Below are positions 24,960-35,199 of a stretch of 64,000 bases of DNA, in pieces. The notes below the pieces were generated by a model. That model did not search any database. It was not told where the DNA came from and saw only the letters and a program-made list of their open reading frames with translations. The position numbers and the translations under genes were made by a program. This DNA comes from Cornus controversa (Eukaryota; Streptophyta; Magnoliopsida; Cornales; Cornaceae), in assembly GCA_026545225.1 (NCBI GenBank), contig CM048849.1, forward strand, positions 7,218,041 through 7,282,040. Reading direction: 5' to 3'. The number at the start of each line of letters is the position of its first letter. Within the stretch, counting starts at the first letter, position 1.

Positions 24960-26396
24960 GGGGTTGTAAATGGGCAAAATTGTAAATCTTTTGGGCAAAT
25001 TGTGGATTTTATAGACAGCTTGAGATTATAGTTGGTCATTGCCAGCTTTTTGTGTATTCACTTGGTAGTGCTCCCCTCTTGAGTGCCTTTAATAAAATCT
25101 TACTTATCAAAGATAAAAACTTTAGGCCTAAAAGGTTAGAGAAAGGAAGTTCCAAATTTTAGACCTGAGATACGTATATCTTGAAAAGTTCGGGTCCAAA
25201 TTTTGCTTGGGTGAATATTTTAATCACAAATAAGAAATATCTTATGTTGCTAAACCTTCAGGACTTCTATTAGCTTGTTGGTGTGTTCCAAAAATTTTGA
25301 CGACTAGTTCCTATCTCAAGAATCTTTGTTACCTTTTCTTTTATCCTTTTAATATATATATATATGAGCACATGTGCACCTTGACATTCCAAGGAAATTG
25401 AAATTTTCAGTTTTGCTTTGCATACAAGTTTACGTTAATAGGACAATTATGGAAAATGGTGATATGAAAACAAATATAGTGAAAAATCAGGACCATAAGA
25501 TTTTAAGGTTCTCTAAGTTTGATCTCATTCTATTAGCCATAGTAATTGGCTCCAATTTCCATTAATGGTTCCACTTTTATGATGTGATTGCAACCAAACA
25601 TATTATGCAAAATATAGGGAAGCCATTCAATTACCATAAAAACAAGTAAAAGTGCCCAATTTATATGAATTTTGTCAAGGATAGCTGTAAACTAGTAGAA
25701 GAGTTTGATATTATATTTAGGTATGTATTGAAGAATCCAAACTTCAAGCATTCATGGAACTGGAAGTATAAAACAATAGAAATGGTTGAAATTTAAGCTA
25801 TTTACATGCCTCTAGTTGAAGCAATATAAATTTTTCATAATTATTCTTTATAAAAAATAAAATATCTACATGCTTGCCTCTGGAAAAAAAAAAAAGAAAC
25901 TACTTGCATAACAATAGCAATTAATAAAATTTGGTAATCAAATCATTGCCTGCAAAAAAACATATACAATATAGTGCAGAGTAATTCAAGCATCTTGATA
26001 AAAAAAGACTAAACAATATCAGAAAAAATACTAGTAAACGGGAAGCTAGGTTAAATTATGTACATTTAAAAATTCTTAACAAGAGTTTTAAAAGACATCT
26101 ATCAAGAAATGCTTACAGTGAGTTATCTAGACTCCATAGGACATCAATCAATTTGAATGTGTCAAATATAAAATTAAATTTTATCTGTTTACAGAATGCT
26201 AGCTATTCTGCTTAGTTTCTTCATTCATTCGATATTGTTCGGTGCAAAGAGTGGCCAATTCCAATGGTATAACAACACACCTGTAATTTACAATCTTCAT
26301 GTTGTTTATCATATTCTCAGCATTGAAGGCCGGTACATCATTCGAGGCCTCACTTGAGTTCTTCTCGGATGCACCTGAATCACCATGGCCTGCCAT
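19070..26396 (-). CDS. EMC6: ER membrane protein complex subunit 6 (EMC6), four coding exons
   Basis: Minus-strand coding exons are 26396-26281, 21927-21732, 19588-19569 and 19100-19070, together 120 residues, the normal plant EMC6 length. EMC6 is a small core membrane subunit of the EMC, which inserts tail-anchored and multipass proteins into the ER membrane. The sequence reads MAGHGDSGASEK..., FNAENMINNMK, RTFMSIIGGVVAGILGFTG, a second hydrophobic helix ITSVGLAAKA, SYFDCWNRIILDGFLGGLM, then SFVLFWT and FAYDLVHIF. Junctions are ACAG/GTGTG, TGCAG/CCG, ATG/GTAC, TTGCAG/TCA, GGAC/GTAT and AAAG/ATTT, all in phase. Exon 3 of the CDS is a 20-nt micro-exon. The 4.35-kb intron between the first two coding exons is packed with retroelements. 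A second locus copy at 49.6-53.9 kb lacks the exons. Confidence 0.9.
19370..19510 (+). repeat. tRNA-derived SINE-like element in EMC6 intron
   Basis: A B-box-like ggttgagagttcgagcccc at 19428-19446 follows a cggatcgtatcatc A-box-like stretch. An AT-rich tail of aaataaaaaataaaacc type closes it near 19510. It lies between the last two EMC6 introns' exons and does not disturb the splice sites. Confidence 0.4.
20625..20735 (-). repeat. Possible tRNA-derived SINE on the minus strand
   Basis: On the minus strand a TAGAGAATTGGTAGTGCATC A-box-like stretch is followed by a GGTAGGTTCAAGCTC B-box. Spacing is tRNA-like but the cloverleaf does not close. The surrounding 19.6-21.28 kb intron sequence holds no gene I can name; the 67-residue ORF at 20353 is unrecognised. 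Confidence 0.35.
22741..23220 (-). mobile_element. TRIM (miniature LTR retrotransposon) with an inverted extra LTR piece
   Basis: On the minus strand the order is a 127-bp LTR (23220-23094, TGTCAC...TTACAA), a PBS-like TGGTATTAGAGC (23092-23081) and a 140-bp non-coding interior. A PPT GGTGGGGGAGAA (22942-22931) and a second 127-bp LTR (22930-22804) follow. Next to it, 22741-22803 is a partial LTR in the opposite orientation, so LTR starts face each other and can form a hairpin of about 60 bp. The equal LTR lengths, PBS and PPT identify a TRIM. The 100-residue ORF across it is not a gene. Confidence 0.8.
23395..24560 (+). mobile_element. Copia-type LTR remnant interrupted by a LINE tail
   Basis: Blocks in 23395-23525 and 24051-24560 match the RWA intron 5 element (11.2-12.0 kb), including ttattttcattca, gatatacgtgttgacaac, tgtgcctga, gtttggtgaatcag and a late ccacgtaaat...gtgtacattgtgc block typical of Copia R-U5. 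The element is split by the LINE fragment at 23526-24050. No gag or pol is seen. Confidence 0.5.
23526..24050 (-). mobile_element. 5'-truncated LINE 3' end flanked by a 12-bp target-site duplication
   Basis: TTGACAACATAT occurs at 23514-23525 and again at 24051-24062, exactly bracketing the insert. On the minus strand the insert ends with an AATAAAAGTTTATTT-like tail and a short A run, like the 3' end of the LINE at 55-56.4 kb. Open frames inside are 3' UTR shadows. Confidence 0.7.
24922..24958 (+). repeat. T16-G21 homopolymer junction
   Basis: Sixteen T (24922-24937) run directly into twenty-one G (24938-24958). The same site in copy B is only T6-G6. The G tract could form a G-quadruplex, or its length may be an assembly or sequencing artefact. 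Confidence 0.8.
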
Positions 26397-26856
26397 AGCT
26401 TCTGCTTCGTGCAATTTACGCAAAATTCTGATAGTAATGAAGACTAAAAATTAATGTTACGTGAATTTGTTACAAGCTATTATCATATATTGGCTTTTTC
26501 ATACAAACACTTAACTACAAAAATGGAAACTAATTCACAGAACCAAACAATCACAGTTAAATCAATGAGAGAATAGTAGAAGGAATTACAAAGAAACAAT
26601 CGATGATGAGCCAAAATTTCAATTCAAATTCCCAAATGCAATGGATTATGAGGAGAACTGTAAAATGTTTCATAGAATACCTATTCTAAAAGACGTCTGT
26701 GATGCAATTCTTCACGCAAGAGAAGAAACTCAAGAAAGCAGTGTTGAGGGTTTCCTAATAAAAGAGAGTTTCATGGGTTTGCATGGACTGATGGTGGTCA
26801 CTGCAACAAAAAGTTGCAGAGAGAGAGACAATATAATACGTAATTAAAGTATTAAT

Positions 26857-26904
<48 letters not shown>

Positions 26905-27151
26905 AACTAACTACAAGAAGCGATGATCACAGATTTATGAACTAGAATAAATCCCCAAAATAAAACCTAAAATCCTTTCCAATACGTCAATTTTAAAACA
27001 GAAACAAGCCCCAATTATCCCGTGTATATTAAATATTAATAGAGATTGAAGGAAGACATGAAACAAAGGCAGATATAACACGAATTATACATATATATAT
27101 ATATATATATATATAGGCACATATAAGTGATTATATACATGTATATAATAC

Positions 27152-27240
27152 CTTCGAGTTCACCGATGATGGAGCTCGACGAGAAGAAGCTCTACACTCT
27201 CAACTCTCCTGAGACGAATTTTGTCTTTTTGAGGTCACAT
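27152..27240 (-). other. EMC6: Non-coding first exon (5' UTR) of EMC6
   Basis: On the minus strand a C/T-rich leader ends GAACTCGAAG/GTATTA, a good donor at 27151. It would join the acceptor ATCAG/AATTTTG at 26427, 31 nt before the EMC6 ATG. No ATG occurs in this exon. Its upstream end is a guess. A transposon sits directly upstream at 27270. Confidence 0.55.
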
Positions 27241-27269
27241 TGTTAGACACTCGTGTCTCATATGAGGTC
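27239..27269 (+). repeat. Left copy of a 31-bp direct repeat flanking the hAT-like element
   Basis: 27239-27269 and 28122-28152 are identical except for one base. hAT transposases make 8-bp duplications, so this is too long for a simple target duplication. Confidence 0.75.
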
Positions 27270-28121
27270 TAGGCTGCAATCGAGCCGAGCCGAGCCGAGT
27301 ATTAGCGTGTTTGAGCTCGGCTTGGTCCTGTTCACGAGCTTTTCAAGCTCGGCTCGAAACTCGTATGGTGATGCACATATTACACCACAAAATACACACA
27401 TATGCACAGCAACACAGATCTAAACATACACACAATTTCCACACGAAACACACACACACATGTACGGATCTGTCTAAAACTAAATATCCATAAAAAGAAA
27501 TCTCATACAAAATTATAAAGTAGAAATACCTGGAAAGTCACCGATCTCGCCAAAGCCACCGTTCGGATCTCGCCAAAGCTAGCACTCCGATCTCAACAAA
27601 GCCACCGTCAACATCCTTGATCAGAGAGAGTAGATCGGCAGACGGTAATTGAGATGTAAAGAGAGGAGTGCGGCTAGGGTTTGAGAGTAAAAGAGTGGTT
27701 AAAGATTATATATAGGTGGGCTTTCAGAACATGGGCTTTGGGCTGTTTTAATTGTCTTGGACTTTGGTCTATCTTATTTAAAAAATGGTTAGTCATTTTA
27801 TTGTTTGGGTTGGGCTGGACTAAACTTATAAGTTTAAACGAAAATGCATGACGTAATCTTATGAAAATATTTACTATATATGTACACACACACATATATA
27901 TATTCACGAACTATAATCGAGCCTATTTAACGAGTTTGTTCACGAACATGTTTACAAACTAATGAGCGAGTAGTAGGTTGCTTGAGATTGGTTCGTTTAT
28001 TTATCAAACATATATATGTTGTTTGAGCTCAATTCATTTATTAAATAAACGAACACGAACTGAGCCCAACTCGAGTCGAGTTCGAACTACTTGTCAAAAG
28101 CTCGACTCCTTTGCAATCCTA
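27270..28121. mobile_element. hAT-like non-autonomous element upstream of EMC6
   Basis: The ends are TAGGCTGCAATCGAGCCGAG and, inverted, TAGGATTGCAAAGGAGTCGA, close to the TAGGGGTGCAAACGAGCCG ends of a widespread plant hAT MITE type. GAGCTCGGCTCG-type repeats sit just inside both ends. The middle (27540-27700) has higher GC, a CAAACCCTAGCC stretch and repeated gatctcgccaaag on the plus strand, so it may be a captured gene start. A 31-bp direct repeat flanks the element. Confidence 0.55.
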
Positions 28122-28275
28122 ATTGTTAAACACTCGTGTCTCATATGAGGTCCAAGCTCATTGAAACCATGCCCCGTTTGAAACGAGTTTGGGTCAACTC
28201 TTAGTCTCATGTGAGGTCCAATCTCATTGAACCCATGCCTTGTTTGAAACAAGCTTGGGTCAAATCTTACCCGAT
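28122..28275. repeat. Two degenerate tandem units of about 75 bp
   Basis: Both units read tctcat(a/g)tgaggtcca, then ctcattgaa, catgcc, gtttgaaac and gtttgggtcaa or its close variant. The first also supplies the right flank of the hAT-like element. No coding content. Confidence 0.6.
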
Positions 28276-28679
28276 TCCGTGCCCAATTTGCAACTTCTCA
28301 TTCAAGCTTTGACAAGCCAATACAAACTTTGATAATAAAAAATAAGATAAATTACATTGACCTCACCTAAAGTTTGGTTAAATTACATACGCATAGAGTG
28401 TTTGATGATTATTACTTTGATATCTCCTAAACCCGCTAGCGAGTTGACGAATGTTAAAATTGAGTGTGAAACTAATGCCTTTAAATTATAATAATATATT
28501 ATAGTGCAAATATCTATTAAATTGAAAAATTTTCACAAAATTTTTTGAGGAATTTACCCCACCATGGTTTGATGTGGATTTATGATGCATTAAAGGGTTA
28601 ATTAAAGGTAGGAAATACATGGTGGGGCAAGTGGGTTTCACTGGAAAAAAAAGGGACTGAGAAAGTGAGTGTTAGTGAG

Positions 28680-29148
28680 TATGCACACGGTACGATTCCT
28701 TATGGTTCTTGGTGAAACCGGAACTGGAACCATTCCTAACGGTTCCTTAATTTTGGAACCGGAACTGTTGAGTTCAGTTCAGTTTAGTTCCGGTTCTTTG
28801 TAGTTCCAGTTCCAGTTCCAGTTCCAGTTCCCCAATGGTTCTTTGTCTACTTTTTTTTCCTTTTTCTTTTTTGTTTTAAATATTGGCAAGACACACACTC
28901 ATACGTGTGCACCCCTAGTTATAACAATAGATTAGAAGTTATTAGTATTTATTTATATATCTTATATTATATAAATATATAGAATATTAGAACTTAGAAA
29001 CTAAATGTATTTATCTATATATTATATATTTTATACTTTATATATAAATTGGAACTGAAATCAGAACCGTAGTAAATGGTTCAATTCGATTCAGCTACAG
29101 TTACTTATGGTTCCGATTCCGGTTCCACCGGTTCTTTGTACACCCCTA
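28680..29148. mobile_element. hAT-type MITE with GGTTCC repeats and an 8-bp target duplication
   Basis: TTAGTGAG (28672-28679) and TTAGTGAA (29149-29156) flank a 469-bp element. Its right end reads, inverted, TAGGGGTGTACAAAGAACCG; the left end is a worn counterpart. Subterminal GGTTCC/GGAACC repeats are numerous. The 8-bp duplication and GGGGTGTA-type end indicate hAT. Confidence 0.6.
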
Positions 29149-29344
29149 TTAGTGAATGACTATTATTGTATTTGACAAGATAGAGAACAAAAAGAATTTT
29201 TGGAGAAAACTTTTCTGTCTTTCTTTCGAAAGACTCCTCTTCTTATAATATTAACTATTCTATACAAGGAATATTTGTAAACTCTCCAAAGTGATCTTTC
29301 TCATTTGGTACCTTCCCTTAAAACGAGACCAAAGAAAGAGCCCT

Positions 29345-29690
29345 AGACTCGATTCGCCAAGTTTGACGAAATTTAGATTGATAGCAATCGCATCCCACTA
29401 ATTTGGATATCTACAACTCGTTTTCCTAATTACAAGCATCAATTTTTCAATTAAGAACTGGTGACGAATCTTAGTCAAGGCTTTAGTAAAAATATCTATA
29501 GTTTGAAACTCTGTTAACACATGAGGCAAAACAATGAGACAATATTTTGCTTCAGTAGAAGATTTGGAAACTCTTTCTTATTTCTTGCATTTCCATGACA
29601 CAAGGGAACCATCAAGATACATGTATCTCCACATTGTAGAGCGGCGAGAAACAGGATAACCTGCCTGTAGAGAGCGAGTCCAATTTTGAT
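29345..29690 (-). pseudogene. Copia polyprotein fragment: RNase H end
   Basis: The minus-strand frame reads RRSTMW, then DGSLVSWKCKK, stop, SKSSTEAKYC and, after an internal deletion, FTKALTKIRHQFLIEKL. These match in order the Ty1/Copia RNase H signature (RRSTTGY, LVSWKSKKQ, SRSSAEAEY) and the DIFTKPL...HQFL tail. Stops and the deletion show it is dead. Confidence 0.65.
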
Positions 29691-29699
29691 CAATTTTTT

Positions 29700-30411
29700 T
29701 TATTTATCATTTTGTCAGAAATAAATTTTTAATGATGTTTTGCATGTTTTAAATGTATAAAACATGTTTAGGAACTTATTTAGAGGTTTGAGGAAGTTTT
29801 GGGAGCGTTTGATAAAATTTGGAATTTTCAGGCTAGCGAGGCTCGGAATGCAGGTTAGATGGGTCCAAAAATTCGAAAAAATTTCAGAAAATATTTATTT
29901 TTATTTTTAAAATATTTGAAATATTTTAAAAAATATGGAAGTGATTTTGGAGCCATAGCCACTTTCGAAATCGAAAACGGAGTTTAGGAGGTACGTTAAG
30001 TGACTTGGGGGGAAAATGGTCACTTTACACTTAGTGTATTGTAAATACACATAACTGTATATTGCTGGATAGAATTAGAGAGAGAGAAAGTCAGTCATTG
30101 TTGTCTCCTCTTAAGCTCTTCATCTCCTTCATCTTTTTTCCTTCATTTTAAGAGTCTTAGAGTGTGATTTGGGGCTTGCTGCAAGAGAGAAATTTATTCT
30201 TTTCTTTTTTCTCTTCAAGTTGGTGGGTTCAAAGTCACTTTTTGGAGACTTTTAAAATTCGAGTGAAGTTGAAGTTTAGATTCAGGTCTTTTGAAGAAGG
30301 AAGAATTGTTCTCTTTATCCTGATCTACAATCCTATGGAAAGAAAGTGCAATTTGGTAGAGTTTGAAGTTTGGTGATTTCTACGGTTTCCTAGGAAAAGC
30401 TTCAATCTTGA
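29700..30411 (+). other. LTR-like non-coding sequence abutting the chromovirus
   Basis: AT-rich sequence with a purine/pyrimidine-rich leader (30060-30410) that resembles an LTR U3-R-U5 region or a 5' UTR. It is not homologous to the missing start of the neighbouring chromovirus LTR. The 70-residue ORF at 30164 is unsupported. Confidence 0.3.
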
Positions 30412-33242
30412 AAAGATTTAAGTGATATTCAATTAAGGGTATAACTTATTCTATGGCAGAATAAGTTATTCTAATGTGGGTCACCAAACAACAATTGTGT
30501 GGGTGGTATTATATAAATATAATAAGATGGTAATTAGGGTTTATGCGTTAACAGTCTCAGATTAAGGAAGAAGAATGAGCAAAGGAGGAAGAAAGAGAAG
30601 AATAAAGTTGAAAAAGAGACAACGAGGGGAAATTAATCATCTCTCAGTTGTAAGCTTTTTTCTATTTTTCCCACAATGATTGGTATGCTATAGTAATATT
30701 TATCACGTATTAATGTTGAGCAATTTAATAACAATCACCATTTTAAATGGCTATATGTCTGTATATGTACATGAAGTGATAGAATTGAGTGTTGGGATCT
30801 GATTAGTTTAAGTTACTGTGGAATTAGTGTTTCAATGGGTGAACAGTATGTTAGAGAAGGGGAACGATGGTGACTAAATGGTGAGTTATGGTTTGAAATA
30901 ATAAGCTCATGTAATGGAGTAGATTAACGCATATGTATATGTGTGTGGTTTTATATGAAGCTAAATTAGGGAAGGTGCAGTATGTGTATGACTATATAGA
31001 TAGATATATATGTCTATGTATATGCGGCTGATATGTATATATGTTATATAACATCCATATATGAATGAAAAATCACATGAGTTAAGCTGTGGACATAATT
31101 TGATTATTTGGTTGGGATTTGAATGTGTGTCAACTTTGAGATTCTTAAGCTGTTATATTTAAGCTACATGGCTCTTGCTTATAGATGCTCATATATGTGT
31201 TGTATTCAATTGTATATGTAATCTAATGTAGAGGATGACAACTTGTGGATTTATTTTTTTAATTGGTTATGATATTTGCAAACATGACCCACTGTTTGAA
31301 TTTGACACCGGTGGAGTTGGAAGTGAGAAGATATAGGTTTAATGGTGAATTAATAGAAAAATTAGAAATTGGAGAAAATCATGTTTGGCATCAGCTCTTG
31401 ATGATTTTGGTGTCAAATGGTAGATTAAGACGTGGTGACGACTTGGTTAGTGTTAATTTTGAGTTGTTTGGTGGCCGAAAATGGCCAAAAACTACGTCAG
31501 AAAAGGCTTCTGGTGAGCTAGGTTGTAATAGGCTTATGGCACATGAGATAAGAGGAAGAAGATGGTGAATAAGGATGTGCGAAGCCCATACATGCTGCCA
31601 GCGCGTGGGGGCGCATAGGCCCTGTTCCGGTGGCCGGCTGGGAAAGAAAAAAGGATGGTCCGGTCCCACTCACCGAGCCCAACCTCTAGCCCCCGTTTTG
31701 GGCCCACCCGAATTATAAAAGTATATTTTATATATTTTTAAAATAATTAAAAATGTCAAAAATTAGGAAAAATGCTTTAAAAATAGCGATAAATGCTGAA
31801 AAATTTCTAAAAAAATTAAGTAGTCTTTTTAGGGCAAAATATGTTTGGAGTTATAGGTTTAGGCTAGATTTAGTCATATTAGTTATTTATTTAGTACGAA
31901 AAGTAGTTTTTTAAGCATGAAAACCAAGAGTATGAACTATCCATGAATGTTAGGTTCTGAAATTTTACCGATAGCTAAGATAGATAGGACGACCCATTCT
32001 GAGGTACACTACTCTCTCTAGATTCGGTTCATAGATTAGAAATATAATTTAATATAGGTTTAGGGCACGCGTGTATAGGAGTGTGTGCGTATGTGTGTGG
32101 TTGTGTGGCCAAGGGTGATGGTTAAGACTACTGGAGTGTGTATATGTCCCTCTAGCATGGAGTTGTGGGTCCCTCTAGAGCAAAATGTGTGTCCCTCCAC
32201 ATGATTCATATTTTAATGGAGTGTATATATGTCCCTCCATTGTGGAGTTGCGGGTCCCTTTGGCACATAGTGTGTATTATTACGATGGAGTGCGAGTCCC
32301 TCTGATGTGGAGTGTGTGTCCCTCCATACTATTCGTGTTATTTGGAGTGTGTGTGTGTGTGTTCCTTCGGTTTGGAGTGTGTGTGTGTCCCTCCATATCA
32401 TTTATCTTACGATCTAGATAGTTTCATACTTGTTAACTCTCTATTAGAGCTTGAGTTCTGTTGTCGTTCCTCCACACTACAGGGTATATTGTATATAGTG
32501 GTCTTTTGTGAAGAGTATGGTCATGAATATAGATTGATTAAATGAAAGTTGGTTTGATGAGGAATGGGTTAAACTTATTAAAGAACTTTGCAATTCAAAG
32601 AAATCATAAACATATTTTCTAGGGTGCACACTATATTGACCAATGGACTTGAAATGTTTAAGTTGGGGCAGGAGATGGAATCTGAATATCCTGTTAGGTT
32701 ATTGTCAAGTATTAAAAGACGTTATTAATACTCTCTTTTCGTAAATTAATGCACCGTACGATTATCTATATTAATTAATTCACTGCAGTATCTGCTGAAA
32801 TATAGTGGTTGTTGTCGTTTAGTTAGAACATTACTTACTGGGCTTTAAAGCTCACCCCTTATTTTTCTCTCATATTTCAGGTGTGTGAAATTAGCATCTA
32901 TAACATATTGGAGGAGGATTCCACGTGAGGATTGTTCCAATGGAACCTTGTTACTATTTACTTTTATTTCAATTTTTGAGACAACATTTGTTGTAAGGAT
33001 TGTCTTAGATGATAATTTTGATTTGGTTGTATTTAATTTTCTAGATATCAGTTGGTTTTATGACATGAACACATGTTTTGTTTACTACCTCTTTTATACG
33101 AAAATATTATGAGAACAGGTTGTGTGGATATTATTAATTCGATGTTAGGATGTGGATTCGATGGTGATGATTATGGAATAAAGTCAACCACAGGTTGAGT
33201 GAAGGGTCAGATATACCCCGACCTCAACTTATGGGTGTGATA
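30412..33242 (+). mobile_element. 5' LTR of Ty3/gypsy chromovirus (5' end missing)
   Basis: This LTR aligns along its length with the 3' LTR at 45100-47818, with a few percent substitutions and some indels. It lacks the first ~75 bp of the 3' LTR and ends TA instead of CA. It has a TATATAA-like box near 30510 and a GTCCCTC-rich repeat block at 32145-32395. A CTTTAAAGCTCACCCC motif typical of Del/Tekay-type LTRs is near 32840. Confidence 0.85.
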
Positions 33243-33245
33243 GTT

Positions 33246-33257
33246 TGGTATCAGAGC
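33246..33257 (+). other. Primer binding site (tRNA-iMet type)
   Basis: TGGTATCAGAGC lies 3 bp after the 5' LTR end. It is the standard plant retrotransposon PBS, complementary to the 3' end of initiator tRNA-Met. Confidence 0.9.
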
Positions 33258-33423
33258 TTTGGTTTGAGGGAAACCTATTGCGTATAACCACAGTTATATA
33301 TAACTGTGAGTAGAAAATGATCTTGAATTGACATCTATATTAACCTATTAATTTATCTATCCCTGTACTGTCTCGTTTAGTGTTGCATGTGGAAGTAATT
33401 AATTTGATTTTTTATTGAAGGAA

Positions 33424-34640
33424 ATGGCTAGAGGACAAAGGGGAAGGGCAAGTGGTAGAGACCGTGGCACCACAGGTCGTGGTACTATAGGGTGTGGCAC
33501 AACAACAGGTGTTTCTTCTTTGTATGTTGGGACTCGGGTAACATTGACGCTACTGAGATCTGAGAGATGTTTAGAGCATTGATTGATCGGTTGGGTGTGT
33601 TAGAGCAAGCTACTCGGCAGACAAGGGCTAGGGATGGCACCCCAGCACAGACAGAGCTAGAAAGGGCAAAGTATCCAGTTCTACAAGAGGGGGTCGAGTA
33701 GGAGACCCCACTCCCACTAGGGACTGTAGGGGGGAGAGTATAGGAACAACCTAGAGAGTACACCTCCTTATTGACTGCAGTGAGGGATTTGATGAGACTC
33801 GGAGTGGTATCCTTTAAGGGTTCAATGGAGCTGTCTGTAGCTGAGGGATGGATTCGTGATGTGGAGAAGACTTTTGAGTTGATTGTATGCACAGAAGTTC
33901 AAAAGCGAAAAGTTGCAACTTAATTTTTAATCTGGGAATACACGTTTTTGGTGGGACTCAGTGGCACGTAGGGAGGATGTTAATGTGATGACATGGGGGA
34001 CTTTTAAGGAGAGGTTCTTGGAGAAATACATTCCGATGACTGTTAGAGATTAGGAGTTAGAGTTTTTCGCCATACCACCCATGACTGTTAGCCAGTATAA
34101 GGCTAGATTTGCAGAGCTATCTCACTATTCACCCGAGGCAGTCACTAAGGAGTATATGAGAGCTCGGAGGTTTGAGTATGGACTGTATCATCCCTTTCGG
34201 ACAGCTGTTATAGGGCACCAAACCATGACATACGTGGAGCTGGTAGAGCGAGCTTTGGCACTAAAGAGGGATCATGTGGAGACCAAACATAAGCAGAGGG
34301 GTAGCGGTTATACGCAGACTGGCAGAGGCCACGGGGGACAGTAGCAAGGCCCACAGGGTTAGCGAGGTCAGTTGGGATAGTAGCAGGGCCCATAGGGTCA
34401 GCAAAGTCAGTTGGGACAATTAGGGTCACAAGGTGCTAGGTGAAGACAAGGTCAGAATCAGCCAAATAAATGATAGAGAGTAACTCAAGGAGATCAGTCT
34501 ATGGCTATAGTAACCACATAAGCGGCTCAGAGGAATAAGCCATATCAGTTCAGGGAATTTTATCACAATTGCAATGAGAGGGGACACAAGATTAGAGATT
34601 GCCCCAAGCCGTGGAGTGGTAATCAGCAGAGGTTCTAGAG
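33424..34640 (+). pseudogene. Chromovirus gag, broken
   Basis: It begins MARGQRGRASGRDRG, then loses frame within about 100 codons. The capsid-like Retrotrans_gag core is recognisable (TVSQYKARFAELSHYSP near 34085, ARRFEYGL near 34165). Stretches such as 34340-34440 have TAG where Gln codons are expected. The zinc knuckle (34556-34612) reads YHNCNERGHKIRDC: the first zinc-binding Cys is Tyr, the other C, H and C are kept. Confidence 0.8.
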
Positions 34641-34689
34641 AGAAACTTAGCAGTAGTAGGGCAGACTGAGAGTATTTGCAGTCGAACCA

Positions 34690-35070
34690 GCTAGACCTGA
34701 GGGTCCGGATCCAGTAGTGAGAGGTACACTTAATGTTTTTAGTTGTATTGCTAAAGTATTATTTGATTCTGGGTTGACGTATTCTTTTATTTTTGATGCA
34801 TTTGTGGACACCCTTGGAGTTGAGTTAGAGACACTTAGTGAGAGCATCTCAATAGTGACACCATTAGGAGGGGCCTCTACGTTAGGCCGTATATGTCGGG
34901 CATGTCCGATTATTATTGGAGAGCTTGATTTGAGAGTAGACTTGATAGTGTTGAGGTTGAGGGAGTTGGATGTTATTCTGGGTATGGACTGGTTAGTACA
35001 ACATCATGTTAGATTTGATTGTTTTGAGAGGATGATCACATTTTTATTTCTAGGCCAGACACCATCTTGA
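34690..35070 (+). pseudogene. Chromovirus aspartic protease domain
   Basis: The frame contains VLFDSGLTYSFI, the DSG active-site loop of retropepsins (usually DSGA), and DVILGMDWL, the conserved second motif. The open frame runs from 34717 to 35070 and ends in a premature stop before the reverse transcriptase. Confidence 0.8.
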
Positions 35071-35199
35071 TTTCGTTATAGAGAGTGAGAGGGAACCCTA
35101 ACAATGGGGTTTTTGGCTCACATAGATTTAGTTAAACCACAAGCCATCGTGGAGCGGTTACCGGTGGTTTCAAAATTTATTGATGTATTTTAGGAAATT

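Larger units (their letters stand above)
21281..26989. repeat. Segmental duplication, copy A (contains EMC6 coding exons)
   Basis: This interval is collinear and nearly identical with 49602-53862, through shared TRIM, Copia-LTR-like and LINE insertions with the same target-site duplications. Copy A has about 903 bp (21479-22381) and about 625 bp (26195-26820) that copy B lacks; each holds one EMC6 exon. Since it carries the functional exons, copy A is the parental locus. Confidence 0.9.
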
